Part shown: positions 45,091 to 54,704 of the stretch, piece after piece
Numbering within the stretch: the first letter of the stretch is position 1
How the letters are laid out: each line of letters starts with the position of its first letter
Program-made: the position numbers and the translations under genes
NCBI RefSeq assembly: GCF_002093745.1
Contig: NZ_MTSB01000008.1
Span: 224,784 to 288,783, forward strand
DNA: 64,000 nucleotides
Source of the DNA: Pseudomonas graminis
GTDB lineage: Bacteria > Pseudomonadota > Gammaproteobacteria > Pseudomonadales > Pseudomonadaceae
Direction of reading: 5' to 3'
The notes under the pieces: model-generated
The model's database searches: none
The model's input: the letters and a program-made list of their open reading frames with translations, nothing else
Told to the model about the DNA's origin: nothing

Positions 45091-45462
45091 TTAGCCCAGC
45101 AGGTGCTGGGAGATGTACCTGGATATCTGGACCACCGACGTCTTGCCGGTGAATTCGAATTTCACCTTGCCGATAGCCGAGAAGTAGATTTCCAGCTCAG
45201 AGTCCAGGTCAAAGGTGCCTGATGTTTCAACTGACCATGCCACGATGTTTTTGTACGGCAGTGACGTGAAGTCTTTCTTGCTGCCGGTCAGGCCCTGCAC
45301 ATTGACCGAAATGATGCGTTTGGTTGTAAATACCACGCCGTCGCGCATGGATTTATAGGCGTCGATCACCTCTTCGCCGTCAAGTAACAGGTCCTTGACC
45401 CGGTCTGCATACTCGTCATTCTGCTTGAGTTTGAAGAAGCCCTTGTTGTTGAAGTCAATCAT
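45091..45462 (-). CDS. Bacterial PH-domain protein
   Basis: A 123-residue protein consisting of one bacterial pleckstrin-homology domain (bPH family). Typical features are the GEEVIDAYKSMRDGVVFTTK strand pair, RIISVNVQG and YKNIVAWSVETSGTFDLDSE. The C-terminal helix is VVQISRYISQHLLG. Many such proteins form oligomeric rings and respond to envelope or nutrient stress, but no specific role is established. The product is cytoplasmic, without signal peptide or membrane segment. It starts at ATG 45462 and is transcribed alone toward the chemoreceptor gene. Confidence 0.88.
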   Translation of the reverse strand: MIDFNNKGFFKLKQNDEYADRVKDLLLDGEEVIDAYKSMRDGVVFTTKRIISVNVQGLTGSKKDFTSLPYKNIVAWSVETSGTFDLDSELEIYFSAIGKVKFEFTGKTSVVQISRYISQHLLG

Positions 45463-45675
45463 TTGTCTGTCCTTGAATGGTCATTCGAACGGGTCTACAA
45501 CCTGCGCAGTTCACGCGCCCGGTGGTGGCTCACCATAACATTGCGCTGAAGGTGTCACGCAACGATTGCAGGCGGTGATTACGCTGTGCGCAGCCGAAAC
45601 AACGGAACGTTCGCGCGGGGACAGGCTCAACTTCTATACGGCGCTGATTTCCAGAACGCCACGGAGGTGTGACCT

Positions 45676-45981
45676 TTGAACATTCAAGACCTGACAAAGC
45701 ATGTGAAAGACGACAAGGTTCGCGAACTCGACCTGATTTCCATGGAAGGCGGCTCCTATGTACTCCACGCCCTGGTGGATGGCAAGTCTGTCCCGGTACA
45801 GGATTCGACAGGCAAAACCCTGCACGTTGCCTCGGTAGAAGAGGCGCGCAAGGTGCTTTCTTCTGTCTCCGACGTAAAGCTGTTCATGACTCAGGCTGTT
45901 GCCCACGATGAGATGGTAGGCCTGGACAGCGTTCAGCCTGAGTCCTCGCGTCATGAGATCCCGCTGCGCTCGAGCCTCTGA
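45676..45981 (+). CDS. DUF6482-type protein with TTG start
   Basis: A 101-residue hydrophilic protein matching the short Pseudomonas family DUF6482. It is predicted alpha/beta (VRELDLISMEGGSYVLHALV, then ASVEEARKVLSSVSDVKLF). The start codon is TTG 45676, chosen because the strong Shine-Dalgarno GGAGGTG (45663-45669) lies six bases upstream and no ATG fits. The rare start may keep expression low. The function is unknown. It converges with the RidA gene eight bases away, and about 210 bases of non-coding DNA precede it. Confidence 0.85.
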   Translation: MNIQDLTKHVKDDKVRELDLISMEGGSYVLHALVDGKSVPVQDSTGKTLHVASVEEARKVLSSVSDVKLFMTQAVAHDEMVGLDSVQPESSRHEIPLRSSL

Positions 45982-45989
45982 TCGCGGAG

Positions 45990-46388
45990 TCAGGCTGCAC
46001 GTCTGACCGCGATGCATTTGATCTCCAGCAACAGGCCGGGGTGTGCCAGTTCTGCGACGCCTATACAGGTCCAGGCACATTGCCCGCGCGGAAAGATGCG
46101 GTTTTTCACGTCACGAAACACCGGCATGTGTTCGCTCATGGCAACGTGGTAGGTGGTCATGTCGACGATGTCATCGAACGTGCAGCCGCCCTCGGCCAGG
46201 ACCGTGCGCAGATTCTCCCAGCAGGCGACAAACTGCGCCTCCGGGTTGAGGATGACTTCCATGTCCCGTGTACGCCCCACCTGTCCGGCGCAGTAGAGCG
46301 TATCGCCCACCCTTACTGCGGGGGCATAGCCTGCGCGGTCCATGATCGACTGCATAGTGGACGGGACGATGATTTCGCGATCTGACAT
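45990..46388 (-). CDS. RidA/YjgF-family enamine/imine deaminase-like protein
   Basis: A 132-residue RidA-superfamily protein that forms trimers and hydrolyses reactive enamines and imines such as 2-aminoacrylate. It contains RVGDTLYCAGQVGRTRDMEV and CTFDDIVDMTTYHV. The arginine expected near position 105 of true RidA appears replaced (FPRGQCAWTCIGVAELAHPG carries Trp-Thr rather than R-x-x), so it may belong to the Rid2-7 subfamilies. ATG 46388 starts MSDREIIVP with AGGTG upstream; in-frame codons further upstream give a non-homologous tail. It is transcribed alone. Confidence 0.9.
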   Translation of the reverse strand: MSDREIIVPSTMQSIMDRAGYAPAVRVGDTLYCAGQVGRTRDMEVILNPEAQFVACWENLRTVLAEGGCTFDDIVDMTTYHVAMSEHMPVFRDVKNRIFPRGQCAWTCIGVAELAHPGLLLEIKCIAVRRAA

Positions 46389-46506
46389 AGATAACACCTG
46401 TGTGTAACGCCTTGGTTTGTACTGATGACTGTGTAACGGGTTGTCCTGGCATCTGATGAGTGCGCAATGCCCGATCAGGTGCTGCGCGTTCATGCCCGGC
46501 GTGATC

Positions 46507-48480
46507 TCAACCTTTTGCGGCAGGTTTGGCAACACGCCGTGGCTTTTTGGCCGCGCCAGCAGGTGCCGTGGAAGCTGCCGTACTGCGCTTGGCGGTCTTG
46601 CGTTTTTTCTTCCAGGGCGGCGCGACGCCCGCCGGGTTGGCCGGGCCGCTGATGGTCATGCGCATGCCGACGCAGCGGCTGACCTGCCTGCTCATCCAGG
46701 CCGCCTGCTTGGCAACGAATTCTTCCAGGCTCATTTCGCCGCTTTGCACCATGTCCAGCGCCTGTTCCCAGATTGCCGTAGTGCCGGGGTCGGCGATGGC
46801 ACGAGGCACCGCATCGATCAGGCTGAACGCTGCCGGTGTGGCGCACAGCGCCTTGCCCTGTTTGGTCAGATAGCCACGGTCCAGCAGACCCTGAATGATC
46901 CCGGCACGGGTGGCTTCGGTGCCGATGCCGGTGGTGTCTTTCAGTTTTTGCTTGAGCAGCGGATCTTCCACCAGTTTGGCGACGTTCTTCATCGCCTTGA
47001 TCAGGTCGCCCTCCGTGAAAGGCTTGGGCGGCTGGGTCCAGAGATCCTTGAGGATGACCTCGGCCACCGCGCACTCGCAGTCTTGAAACAGTGTGGGCAG
47101 TGGCTGCGGCGCGGGCGCTTCGCGGCCTTTGGCCGGGGCCAGCGCCTCTGGCATGGCACGCTTCCAGCCAGGCTCGACAATCTGCTTGCCGACCGCCCGC
47201 AGCGCATGGCCTGCACAATCGAAGTCGGCCTGAGTGCGGTCATATTCGTGGTTGGGCAGGAACTGCGCCAGATAGCGTGCCCTGATCAGGGTATACACCG
47301 CTCGGGGCTTGCCGGTCAGTCGTTCGACCCCGCGAACCGCGGCCGTGGGAATGATCCCGTGGTGGGCCGTGACCTTCGCATCGTTCCAGGCACGTGAGCG
47401 ACGGCTCGGGTCAAGGTGCGGCAGCAGGCTGGCCAACGCCGGGTCAGCCTTGCCCAGCGCGGCAATAATGCTCGCGGCTTCGCCATGCTGGCTGTTCGGC
47501 AGAAAGCCGCAATCGCTGCGCGGGTAAGTGATGACCTTGTGGGTTTCATAGAGCGCCTGGGCAATGTCGAGGGTTTCCTGGGCGCCCAGCCCAAGCTTTT
47601 TCGAGCAGATTTCCTGCAAGGTGCCCAGATCGAAAGGCAAAGGCGCCGCTTCGCGAATCCGTTCGGTGCGCAGCTTGACGAGCTGAGCGCTGGACGCGTT
47701 GCGCATGGCGTCGGCGGCCTGTTGCGCCAGCGGCTGGTTCAGGCAGCGATCCTGGTCGTCACACGCATCGGACGGCGCGCGCCATTGGGCGATAAACGCC
47801 TGATCGTCGTGCAGCAGTTTGACGTCGATGGCCCAGAATGGCGCGGGCACGAAATCAGCAATGCTGCGATCGCGGTCCACCACCAGGCGCAAGGTCGGGG
47901 TCTGCACACGCCCGACGGGTAACACGCCCTGATAGCCGGATTGCCGACCCAGCAGTGTGAACAAACGGCTCATGTTCATGCCGATCAGCCAGTCGGCGCG
48001 GGATCGCCCCAGCGCCGAGTGATACAGGCTGAAAGTGTCGGCACCGGGCTTGAGTGATGCCAATGCCTTGCGGATCGAGGCGTCATCCAGCGCCGACAGC
48101 CAGAGACGCTGGATCGGCCCGCGGTAGCGGCAGTGCTCGACCAGTTCACGGGCGATCATTTCACCTTCCCGGTCAGCATCGGTGGCAATGACCAGTTCCT
48201 GCGCCTCGCCCAGCAGCCGCTTGACGGCCTTGAACTGGCTGGCGGTTCTGGGCTTGACCAGCATTTTCCATTTTTCCGGAACAATGGGCAGGTCTTCCAG
48301 CACCCAGCGTTTGTAACGCGCGTCATAAGCGTCGGGCGGTGCGGTTTCCAGCAAGTGGCCGATGCACCAGGTCACGGTGGCACTGGCTCCCACCCAGCAG
48401 CCATCGCCACGCCGGGTAGCGCCAAGCGCAGCCGCAATGTCTTTGGCCTGGGAAGGTTTTTCGCAGAGAAACAGCCGCAT
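46507..48480 (-). CDS. topB: DNA topoisomerase III
   Basis: A 657-residue type IA topoisomerase that decatenates and relaxes DNA, usually working with RecQ. The Toprim domain at the N-terminus has LFLCEKPSQAKDIAAALG and ATDADREGEMIARE (acidic metal site near residue 105). The central gate has LPVGRVQTPTLRLVVDRD. The active-site Tyr is in VITYPRSDCGFLP (near 320). The end (PPWKKKRKTAKRSTAAS) is basic and lacks zinc fingers. ATG 48480 is the only sensible start. A perfect LexA box lies 70 bases upstream within the likely promoter, so SOS induction is probable. Confidence 0.96.
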   Translation of the reverse strand: MRLFLCEKPSQAKDIAAALGATRRGDGCWVGASATVTWCIGHLLETAPPDAYDARYKRWVLEDLPIVPEKWKMLVKPRTASQFKAVKRLLGEAQELVIATDADREGEMIARELVEHCRYRGPIQRLWLSALDDASIRKALASLKPGADTFSLYHSALGRSRADWLIGMNMSRLFTLLGRQSGYQGVLPVGRVQTPTLRLVVDRDRSIADFVPAPFWAIDVKLLHDDQAFIAQWRAPSDACDDQDRCLNQPLAQQAADAMRNASSAQLVKLRTERIREAAPLPFDLGTLQEICSKKLGLGAQETLDIAQALYETHKVITYPRSDCGFLPNSQHGEAASIIAALGKADPALASLLPHLDPSRRSRAWNDAKVTAHHGIIPTAAVRGVERLTGKPRAVYTLIRARYLAQFLPNHEYDRTQADFDCAGHALRAVGKQIVEPGWKRAMPEALAPAKGREAPAPQPLPTLFQDCECAVAEVILKDLWTQPPKPFTEGDLIKAMKNVAKLVEDPLLKQKLKDTTGIGTEATRAGIIQGLLDRGYLTKQGKALCATPAAFSLIDAVPRAIADPGTTAIWEQALDMVQSGEMSLEEFVAKQAAWMSRQVSRCVGMRMTISGPANPAGVAPPWKKKRKTAKRSTAASTAPAGAAKKPRRVAKPAAKG

Positions 48481-48550
48481 GACTACCGTCGTCGATTACC
48501 GGTGTGAGGCTGCAAGAATGGACGTTGAGGGCGTGTGGAGCAAGTTTTAT

Positions 48551-48566
48551 CTGTATGGATATACAG
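48551..48566. promoter_or_regulatory. LexA (SOS) box upstream of topB
   Basis: CTGTATGGATATACAG agrees with the gammaproteobacterial LexA consensus CTGT-N8-ACAG, with the preferred AT-rich centre and flanking TAT/ATA. It lies 70 bases before topB on the minus strand. On the plus strand no gene follows, so topB is the only plausible target. Confidence 0.75.
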
Positions 48567-48580
48567 ATAAATGTGTCGGC

Positions 48581-48618
48581 GGCGCTGTCATGCGGAGAGT
48601 CCGGGGCATGACAGCGCC
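48581..48618 (-). terminator. Perfect 12-bp hairpin after HDOD gene
   Basis: GGCGCTGTCATG (48581-48592) pairs with CATGACAGCGCC (48607-48618), 46 bases after the stop codon of the minus-strand HDOD gene. It is very stable but has no T run. Confidence 0.5.
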
Positions 48619-48663
48619 ATTGGCGGGAGACGCTTCAGGCGTTTCACGAGTGCGCCATATCGC

Positions 48664-49491
48664 CTAATTGAGCAGCTCCGAAAACGCCTTGTCTGCTTCC
48701 AGCACAGCGGGTAGCCCCGCAAACAGCGCGTCCAGGTCAATGCCTTCCATCAAGGGTCCGCCGGACGCTTTTTGCGCTTCTGGCGTAGCACCGTCGTGGG
48801 CTTCCAGTGCGTCTGAAATGGTAATCGCCTGAGCAACGATCCTTGGCAAGGTTGCGTCAGCCGGCGCCTTGAGGGGGGTGGCCTGATAGGTGATGGCCTG
48901 ATGGATAACCAGCGGCAGACGCCAGCGACGGGCCAGTTCAGCGCCGACTTCCGGGTAGCTGAACCCCAACTGCAATGTTTCGCCGGCTGCGCGTCCCGGC
49001 GTCCCGGCCTTGGCGGCGTTGTTCAGGCGCTCCGCCACCTCGGGGGCGCCGGTCTGGATCAGCAGCTCGCCGATGTTGTGCATGACCCCGCAGGTGAAGG
49101 CAATTTCAAGGTCCACGCGCGTCTGTTTCGCCAGCATCCGGCAGATCCCGGCCACCTGAAAGCTTTTGAGCCAGAACCCCTTGAGGTCGAAACTCGGTCC
49201 GGCCTTGAACGCGCCAGTGACCGCCGAGGCCATGACCAGGGTGCGCAGGGTATTGAAACCCAGGCGCATCGCCGCGTCTTCAATACTTGAAGATTCCCGC
49301 GAACCCCGAAACCGCGCCGAGTTGGCCAGCCGCAGCACTTTGGCTGCGATCACCGGGTCCTTCTCGATATTGCGGGCGATGCTTTCCAGGTTGGAGGAGG
49401 GGTTATCGAATTGCAGCATAAGGTCCTGAGCCACTTTTGGAATACTGGGGAGACTGTGCAAATCGTCAAACAGCTTTTCGATACTCAACAT
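48664..49491 (-). CDS. HDOD-domain signalling protein
   Basis: A 275-residue protein made of one HDOD domain (about 10-210), a helical relative of HD phosphohydrolases without the full catalytic HD pair. It has SLPSIPKVAQDLMLQFDNPS, DPVIAAKVLRLANSARF, SIEDAAMRLGFNTLRTLVMA and CGVMHNIGELLI (His followed by Asn instead of Asp). HDOD proteins act as protein-interaction modules in motility, biofilm and c-di-GMP signalling, for example downstream of chemotaxis. Its location between topB and a chemoreceptor, and divergent from the latter, fits a signalling role. Partner unknown. Confidence 0.93.
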   Translation of the reverse strand: MLSIEKLFDDLHSLPSIPKVAQDLMLQFDNPSSNLESIARNIEKDPVIAAKVLRLANSARFRGSRESSSIEDAAMRLGFNTLRTLVMASAVTGAFKAGPSFDLKGFWLKSFQVAGICRMLAKQTRVDLEIAFTCGVMHNIGELLIQTGAPEVAERLNNAAKAGTPGRAAGETLQLGFSYPEVGAELARRWRLPLVIHQAITYQATPLKAPADATLPRIVAQAITISDALEAHDGATPEAQKASGGPLMEGIDLDALFAGLPAVLEADKAFSELLN

Positions 49492-49607
49492 GGCTAGGCC
49501 ATCCTCTGCAAGGCGGGGATGATTTCAACCATAGCCAGTTTTTAACGCTCTGCACGTTTTGCCATCGATTGTGGGACAGGCATCTCACGGCGGCATTAAA
49601 AAATAAT

Positions 49608-49634
49608 CAAGGACTCCTCGGTCGCTGCCGATAT
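49608..49634 (+). promoter_or_regulatory. Sigma-28-like promoter for dCache chemoreceptor
   Basis: CAAG (49608-49611), 15 bases, then GCCGATAT (49627-49634). The -10 matches 7 of 8 consensus bases and the -35 matches 2 of 4. It lies about 190 bases before the receptor start, in the 334-base gap after the HDOD gene, which contains no gene. Confidence 0.45.
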
Positions 49635-49825
49635 GACGACACAAGCGATTCCGTTAAGTGTCGATGCTCGGCGCTGTCTGATGTTTTTCGGACAGTCCAC
49701 CGGCGTGTCGACTGTGGTTGCTGAACGGCCTTTAGTTGCTCCGTTGGAAAGACGGTGCGGTGGTGACGTTTGATTGACGATCCAGAGATCGTCCTAATTG
49801 GTTTTTTGCCGTGGAAGTAACTGCT

Positions 49826-51715
49826 ATGAAAAGTCTGGGTTTCAGCAAAAAAATCCTGCTCGCTGCCGCGCTGATCGTGGTGGTTGCGTTCAGCGCGTTC
49901 ATTGTCATCAATGACTACCGACAACGTCAGTCGCTCAAGTCCAGTGTCAAGTCCGAGCTGCAACAGCTGGGCACATTGACCACACAGAATATTCAGACCT
50001 GGCTGGAAAGCCGCATTCAGTTGCTGCAGTCGATGTCCCAGCAAATCGCTGCGGACGGCAAAGCGTTGCCACAATTGCAGCGCGCAATCGGTCTGCCGAC
50101 CTACAGCGACAACTTCCAGCTCAGCTACTTTGGCAGTACCGAGGGCGTGATGTTTTCGGTGCCGTCGGCCAATCGTCCTGCCGACTATGACCCGCGTGCG
50201 CGCGGCTGGTACAAGGCGGCCCAGAATGCATCGGGCACCATCGTAACCGAGCCTTACATCGCAGCGTCCTCCGGCAAGCTGGTCATGACCATGGCGACGC
50301 CGGTCAAGTTCCAGAACCAGTTCGTCGGTGTTGCCGGTGCTGACATCTCGCTGGATAACGTTACCAAGATCATCAACTCGCTGAACTTTGGCGGCCACGG
50401 GTATGCGTTTCTGGTCAGTGCCGAAGGCAAGATTCTGGTACACCCGGACAGCAAGCTGGTCCTCAAGAACATCAGCGAAGCCTACCCGGTCAACACACCG
50501 AAAATCACCACTGGCGTCACCGAAATCGACTCCGGCAATGAGCCGGAAATCATCTCGTTCACGCCGGTACAGGGCGTATCGTCTGCCAACTGGTACGTGG
50601 CGCTGGTGCTGGAGCAGGACACGGCCTACGCGATGCTGTCCGAGTTCCGTACCTCGGCCATCACCGCGATGGTGGTGGTTGTGGTGGTGATCATCCTGTT
50701 GCTGGGGTTGTTGATTCGTGTGCTGATGCAGCCGCTGCACCAGATGGGCCGTGCGATGCGGGACATCGCTGACGGGGAGGGTGATCTGACCAAGCGTCTG
50801 GCCATTACGTCTCAGGATGAATTCGGCGCACTGGCTGAATCCTTCAACCATTTCGTCGAGCGTATTCACGCCTCGATTCGTGAAGTGGCCTCTACCGCAG
50901 CACAACTGGGCGAGGTCGCCACGCGGGTGGTCAAGGTCTCCAACGCGTCGATGGGCAACTCCGACCAGCAGGCCCACCGCACTGAAAGCGTGGCTGCCGC
51001 CATCAATGAACTGGGTGCCGCAGCACAGGAAATCGCCCAGAATGCCGCGCGCACGTCGCAGCAGTCCAGCGATGCCAGCGGGCTGGCCAGCGATGGTCAG
51101 AGCGTGGTGCAGCAAACCATCAAGGCGATGAACGAGCTGTCCGGCAAGATCAGCGAGTCTTGTGTGAACATCGAGAGCCTGAACGGCAAGACGGCCAACA
51201 TCGGGCAAATTCTTGAAGTGATCACCAGTATTTCCCAGCAGACCAACCTGTTGGCGCTCAACGCAGCCATTGAAGCGGCGCGTGCCGGTGAAGCAGGCCG
51301 TGGTTTTGCGGTTGTGGCGGACGAGGTGCGCAACCTGGCACACCGCACACAGGATTCGGCGCAGCAAGTGCAGAAGATGATCGAAGAGCTGCAGGTCGGT
51401 GCCCGCGAAGCGGTCATCAACATGACCGAAAGCCAGCGTCAGAGCGAGGACAGCGTCGGTATCGCCAACCTGGCCGGTGAGCGTCTGGGCAGCGTGACGC
51501 GCCGTATCGAAGAAATCAACGGCATGAACCAGTCGGTGGCCGCTGCCACGGAAGAGCAGACGTCGGTGGTGGAGTCGATCAACGTCGACATCACCCATAT
51601 CAACACCCTCAACCAGTTGGGCGTGGACAACCTGCGCCAGACCCTGGAAGCCTGCAACTCCCTGGAAGAACAGGCCGGCCGACTGCAGCAACTGGTGGGC
51701 AGCTTCAGGATCTGA
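49826..51715 (+). CDS. PctA-type amino-acid chemoreceptor (dCache)
   Basis: A 629-residue transmembrane chemoreceptor. The anchor ([19 protein letters not shown]) precedes a periplasmic double-Cache domain (about 30-275). YDPRARGWY fits the amino-acid motif Y-x4-R-x-W-Y, followed by the Asp in [11 protein letters not shown] second helix ([18 protein letters not shown]), HAMP (GEGDLTKRL) and the signalling hairpin with tip [20 protein letters not shown] complete it. Overall it resembles PctA/PctB/PctC of P. aeruginosa, which sense amino acids and GABA. ATG 49826 gives [12 protein letters not shown] 49811 is an alternative. A long hairpin follows. Confidence 0.95.
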   Translation: MKSLGFSKKILLAAALIVVVAFSAFIVINDYRQRQSLKSSVKSELQQLGTLTTQNIQTWLESRIQLLQSMSQQIAADGKALPQLQRAIGLPTYSDNFQLSYFGSTEGVMFSVPSANRPADYDPRARGWYKAAQNASGTIVTEPYIAASSGKLVMTMATPVKFQNQFVGVAGADISLDNVTKIINSLNFGGHGYAFLVSAEGKILVHPDSKLVLKNISEAYPVNTPKITTGVTEIDSGNEPEIISFTPVQGVSSANWYVALVLEQDTAYAMLSEFRTSAITAMVVVVVVIILLLGLLIRVLMQPLHQMGRAMRDIADGEGDLTKRLAITSQDEFGALAESFNHFVERIHASIREVASTAAQLGEVATRVVKVSNASMGNSDQQAHRTESVAAAINELGAAAQEIAQNAARTSQQSSDASGLASDGQSVVQQTIKAMNELSGKISESCVNIESLNGKTANIGQILEVITSISQQTNLLALNAAIEAARAGEAGRGFAVVADEVRNLAHRTQDSAQQVQKMIEELQVGAREAVINMTESQRQSEDSVGIANLAGERLGSVTRRIEEINGMNQSVAAATEEQTSVVESINVDITHINTLNQLGVDNLRQTLEACNSLEEQAGRLQQLVGSFRI

Positions 51716-51723
51716 TCATGCGC

Positions 51724-51760
51724 CTCTGCGCCCGTCTCCGGAGTCGGGGTGGGCGCAGAG
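51724..51760 (+). terminator. Perfect 10-bp hairpin after chemoreceptor
   Basis: CTCTGCGCCC (51724-51733) pairs with GGGCGCAGAG (51751-51760), starting eight bases after the stop codon. No T run follows. Confidence 0.6.
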
Positions 51761-51849
51761 CGTCGGCACGACAGTGACGCCCCTCGTCGCGCCATTCCGT
51801 CAGGCAGACAACAATCCCATGTTCGCATTGCAACAACATCTGCGATGAA

Positions 51850-51878
51850 CTGTTATTCCCTCGTCATTCGCGGTTCAT
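51850..51878 (+). promoter_or_regulatory. Pho box (PhoB site) of the phn operon
   Basis: Three 7-base repeats, CTGTTAT (51850-51856), TCGTCAT (51861-51867) and GGTTCAT (51872-51878), are separated by four bases each. This is the 11-base period of PhoB sites (CTGTCAT). They match the consensus at 6, 5 and 4 positions. The array lies 81 bases before phnC and implies induction by phosphate starvation. Confidence 0.7.
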
Positions 51879-51958
51879 GAGGCTGCAACACCACGCGCTC
51901 AGTCTGGCTGATAACCGAACGCGACCTGTTCCGGGCCGTGAAAAGACCGAGAAGCCTC

Positions 51959-52792
51959 ATGAATGCAGCAATTCATGTCGAAGGCCTGAACAAGACGTTC
52001 TCGCATAAAAGTGCCCTCGTGGACCTCGCCTTGTCTATACAACCGGGTGAAATGGTTGCTCTGATTGGGGCATCCGGCTCCGGCAAGTCAACCTTGTTGC
52101 GCCATCTTGCAGGCCTTGCCTGTTGTGATCGTGGCAATGGAGGCCATGTTCAGGTGTTGGGCCGCGAGGTTCAGGCCTCGGGTCGTCTGAACAGCCAGGT
52201 GCGGCGTCTGCGCGCCGACATCGGTTACATCTTCCAGCAGTTCAATCTGGTCAACCGCCTCAGCGTACTGGACAACGTATTGCTTGGTTGCCTGGGCCGC
52301 ATGCCGCGCTGGCGTGGCAGCCTGGCGCTGTTCAACCGCGAGGAAAAACAGCGTGCGCTGGCCGCGCTGGATCGGGTAGGGCTGGCGGATCTTGCCAGCC
52401 AGCGCGCTTCGACCCTGTCAGGCGGCCAGCAACAACGTGTCGCCATCGCCCGGGCGCTGACCCAGCGCGCTGAAGTCATTCTGGCTGACGAACCGATTGC
52501 CTCGCTCGACCCCGAATCGGCCCGCCGGGTCATGGAAATTCTCGCCGACATCAATCGCCGCGATGGCAAGACGGTCGTGGTCACGTTGCATCAGGTCGAT
52601 TATGCCGTGCGCTACTGCCCGCGTGCCGTGGCCCTGAAGGGCGGGCGCATTCACTACGACGGCCTTGCACAAGACCTCAGCAAGCAGTTCCTCAACGACC
52701 TGTACGGCGCAGATGAGGATGCCAGCCTGATGATCACCGAACGAAGCCGTCGCGTCCGCCAAAAGCCGCGTCTGGCGCTGGCCAAAGTCTGA
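51959..52792 (+). CDS. phnC: Phosphonate ABC transporter ATP-binding protein
   Basis: A 277-residue ABC ATPase that energises phosphonate import through PhnE. Motifs: Walker [12 protein letters not shown] (near residue 35), Q-loop [20 protein letters not shown] (PhnC-typical), signature [15 protein letters not shown], Walker [13 protein letters not shown] and the switch His in [10 protein letters not shown]. The segment [16 protein letters not shown] is characteristic of PhnC. ATG 51959 is preferred; GTG 51938 would add seven residues. First gene of the phnCDE-F-GHIJKLMN-P operon, behind a Pho box. Confidence 0.96.
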   Translation: MNAAIHVEGLNKTFSHKSALVDLALSIQPGEMVALIGASGSGKSTLLRHLAGLACCDRGNGGHVQVLGREVQASGRLNSQVRRLRADIGYIFQQFNLVNRLSVLDNVLLGCLGRMPRWRGSLALFNREEKQRALAALDRVGLADLASQRASTLSGGQQQRVAIARALTQRAEVILADEPIASLDPESARRVMEILADINRRDGKTVVVTLHQVDYAVRYCPRAVALKGGRIHYDGLAQDLSKQFLNDLYGADEDASLMITERSRRVRQKPRLALAKV

Positions 52793-52844
52793 CGGTTTTC
52801 ACTGTCCATCGCCGTTGCATCAACTCATTATCTGGAGAGCTTGC

Positions 52845-53852
52845 ATGTTAAACCGTATCGGTCGCGTTCTTGCGTCTGCCGCCTTGCTGACTGCCTGCGC
52901 CTTGGGCACGGCCCACGCAGACGAGAAAGTCATCAACTTCGGCATCATGTCCACCGAGTCGTCGCAGAACCTGAAAAGTATCTGGCAGCCGTTTCTCGAT
53001 GACATGACTAAAAAAACCGGCCTCAAGGTCAATGCCACCTTCGCTTCCGACTATGCCGGTCTGATCCAGGGCATGCGCTTCAACAAGGTCGATGTGGCCT
53101 GGTTAGGCAACAAGGCCGCGCTGGAAGCGGTGGATCGATCCAACGGTGAAATCTTCGCTCAGACCTCGGCCGCCGATGGCGCGCCGGGCTACTGGAGCCT
53201 GTTGATCGTGCGCAAGGACAGCCCGATCAACTCGGTCGAAGACATGCTCAAGAACGCCAAGAACCTGACCTTCGGCAACGGCGACCCGAACTCCACTTCG
53301 GGGTATCTGGTGCCCGGCTATTACGTGTTCGCCAAGAACCACGTGGATGCCTCGACCGCGTTCAAGCGCACGTTGAATTCCAGCCATGAAGTCAATGCTC
53401 TGAGCGTCGCCAAGGGCCAGCTCGATGTCGCGACTTTCAACACCGAAAGCTGGGATCGCCTGGCCGTGACTCAGCCGGACAAGGTCAAGGAACTCAAGGT
53501 GATCTGGAAGTCGCCGCTCATTCCGGCTGACCCAATGGTCTGGAGCAAAGCACTGTCGGACGAAAACAAGGCAAAGATTCGTGAGTTCTTCGCCAGCTAC
53601 GGCAATACCGACGAAGAGAAAGCCGTTCTCAAGAACATGCAACTGGGCAAGTTCCTCACGTCCAGCGATGACCAGTTACTGCCGATTCGCCAACTCGAAC
53701 TGTTCAAACAGCGCACTGAAGTGGCGGCCAGCACCACACTGGACGCCCAGGAGAAAGCGAGTCGCCTCAAGGACATTGACGCCAGCCTGAGCAAGTTGCA
53801 GGAACGCATCACCGAGTTGAACCAGAAAACCGCAGCCAGTACCGCAGGCTGA
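52845..53852 (+). CDS. phnD: Phosphonate ABC transporter substrate-binding protein
   Basis: A 335-residue periplasmic binding protein for alkylphosphonates such as 2-aminoethylphosphonate. The signal peptide (cleavage at about AHA-DEKV, residue 26) is followed by [20 protein letters not shown] and the ligand-binding segments [16 protein letters not shown] (Ser/Thr phosphonate contacts) and FNTESWDR. The C-terminus is a coiled helix rich in Glu and Lys. ATG 52845 lies behind GGAGAG; an upstream in-frame ATG at 52815 lacks one. Second gene of the operon, 52 bases after phnC. Confidence 0.96.
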   Translation: MLNRIGRVLASAALLTACALGTAHADEKVINFGIMSTESSQNLKSIWQPFLDDMTKKTGLKVNATFASDYAGLIQGMRFNKVDVAWLGNKAALEAVDRSNGEIFAQTSAADGAPGYWSLLIVRKDSPINSVEDMLKNAKNLTFGNGDPNSTSGYLVPGYYVFAKNHVDASTAFKRTLNSSHEVNALSVAKGQLDVATFNTESWDRLAVTQPDKVKELKVIWKSPLIPADPMVWSKALSDENKAKIREFFASYGNTDEEKAVLKNMQLGKFLTSSDDQLLPIRQLELFKQRTEVAASTTLDAQEKASRLKDIDASLSKLQERITELNQKTAASTAG

Positions 53853-53878
53853 TATCAGGCTGCCAACAGGAGGTCGTC

Positions 53879-54667
53879 ATGACCGTTCAAGTTGCATACG
53901 CGCAGGTCGCGGGCAAGCACAACTGGTCTCGTTATCTGGGCTGGGGGCTGTTACTGGTCGCGCTGACCTGGGCCTGGCAGGGCGCGGAAATGAATCCGAT
54001 GGCGCTGGTGCGCGATTCGTCGAACATGGCGACCTTCGCCTCGGATTTCTTCCCGCCCGACTTCCGCGAGTGGCGCAGTTACCTCAAGGAAATGCTGATA
54101 ACGATCCAGATCGCCCTCTGGGGCACGGCGCTGGCGATAGTCTGCTCGATCCCGCTGGGCATTCTCTGCGCCGAGAACATTACCCCGTGGTGGGTGCATT
54201 TGCCGATACGGCGCTGCATGGACGCGTTTCGCTCGATCAACGAAATGGTCTTTGCCATGTTGTTCGTGGTGGCCGTAGGGCTCGGACCGTTCGCCGGGGT
54301 GCTGGCGCTGTGGATCAGCACCACCGGCGTACTGGCCAAACTGTTTGCCGAGGCCGTCGAGGCGATAGAACCCGGCCCGGTCGAAGGCGTTCGCGCCACC
54401 GGGGCCAGCGCGTTGCAGGAAGTGATCTACGGTGTGATTCCGCAGGTCATGCCGCTGTGGATCTCCTATGCTCTCTACCGTTTCGAATCGAACGTGCGTT
54501 CGGCTACCGTGGTAGGTATGGTCGGGGCAGGGGGCATCGGGGTGATTCTCTGGGAAAACATCCGTGCCTTTGCGTTCGTCCAGACCAGCGCCGTGCTGCT
54601 GGTCATCATTGTTGTGGTGAGCGTGATCGACATCATGTCGCAGCGCCTGCGCAAGCAATTCATCTGA
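53879..54667 (+). CDS. phnE: Phosphonate ABC transporter permease
   Basis: A 262-residue inner-membrane permease with about six helices. The conserved EAA-type loop that docks PhnC is [21 protein letters not shown], here shortened in the family-typical way, and it is followed by [20 protein letters not shown]. The segment [19 protein letters not shown] is diagnostic for PhnE. A single permease gene is present, so the channel is probably a homodimer. ATG 53879 has AGGAGG six bases upstream, 26 bases after phnD. Confidence 0.96.
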   Translation: MTVQVAYAQVAGKHNWSRYLGWGLLLVALTWAWQGAEMNPMALVRDSSNMATFASDFFPPDFREWRSYLKEMLITIQIALWGTALAIVCSIPLGILCAENITPWWVHLPIRRCMDAFRSINEMVFAMLFVVAVGLGPFAGVLALWISTTGVLAKLFAEAVEAIEPGPVEGVRATGASALQEVIYGVIPQVMPLWISYALYRFESNVRSATVVGMVGAGGIGVILWENIRAFAFVQTSAVLLVIIVVVSVIDIMSQRLRKQFI

Positions 54668-54704
54668 CTGAAGAGGGGTGTTCCGATGAACACTTTTTTT
54701 AACC

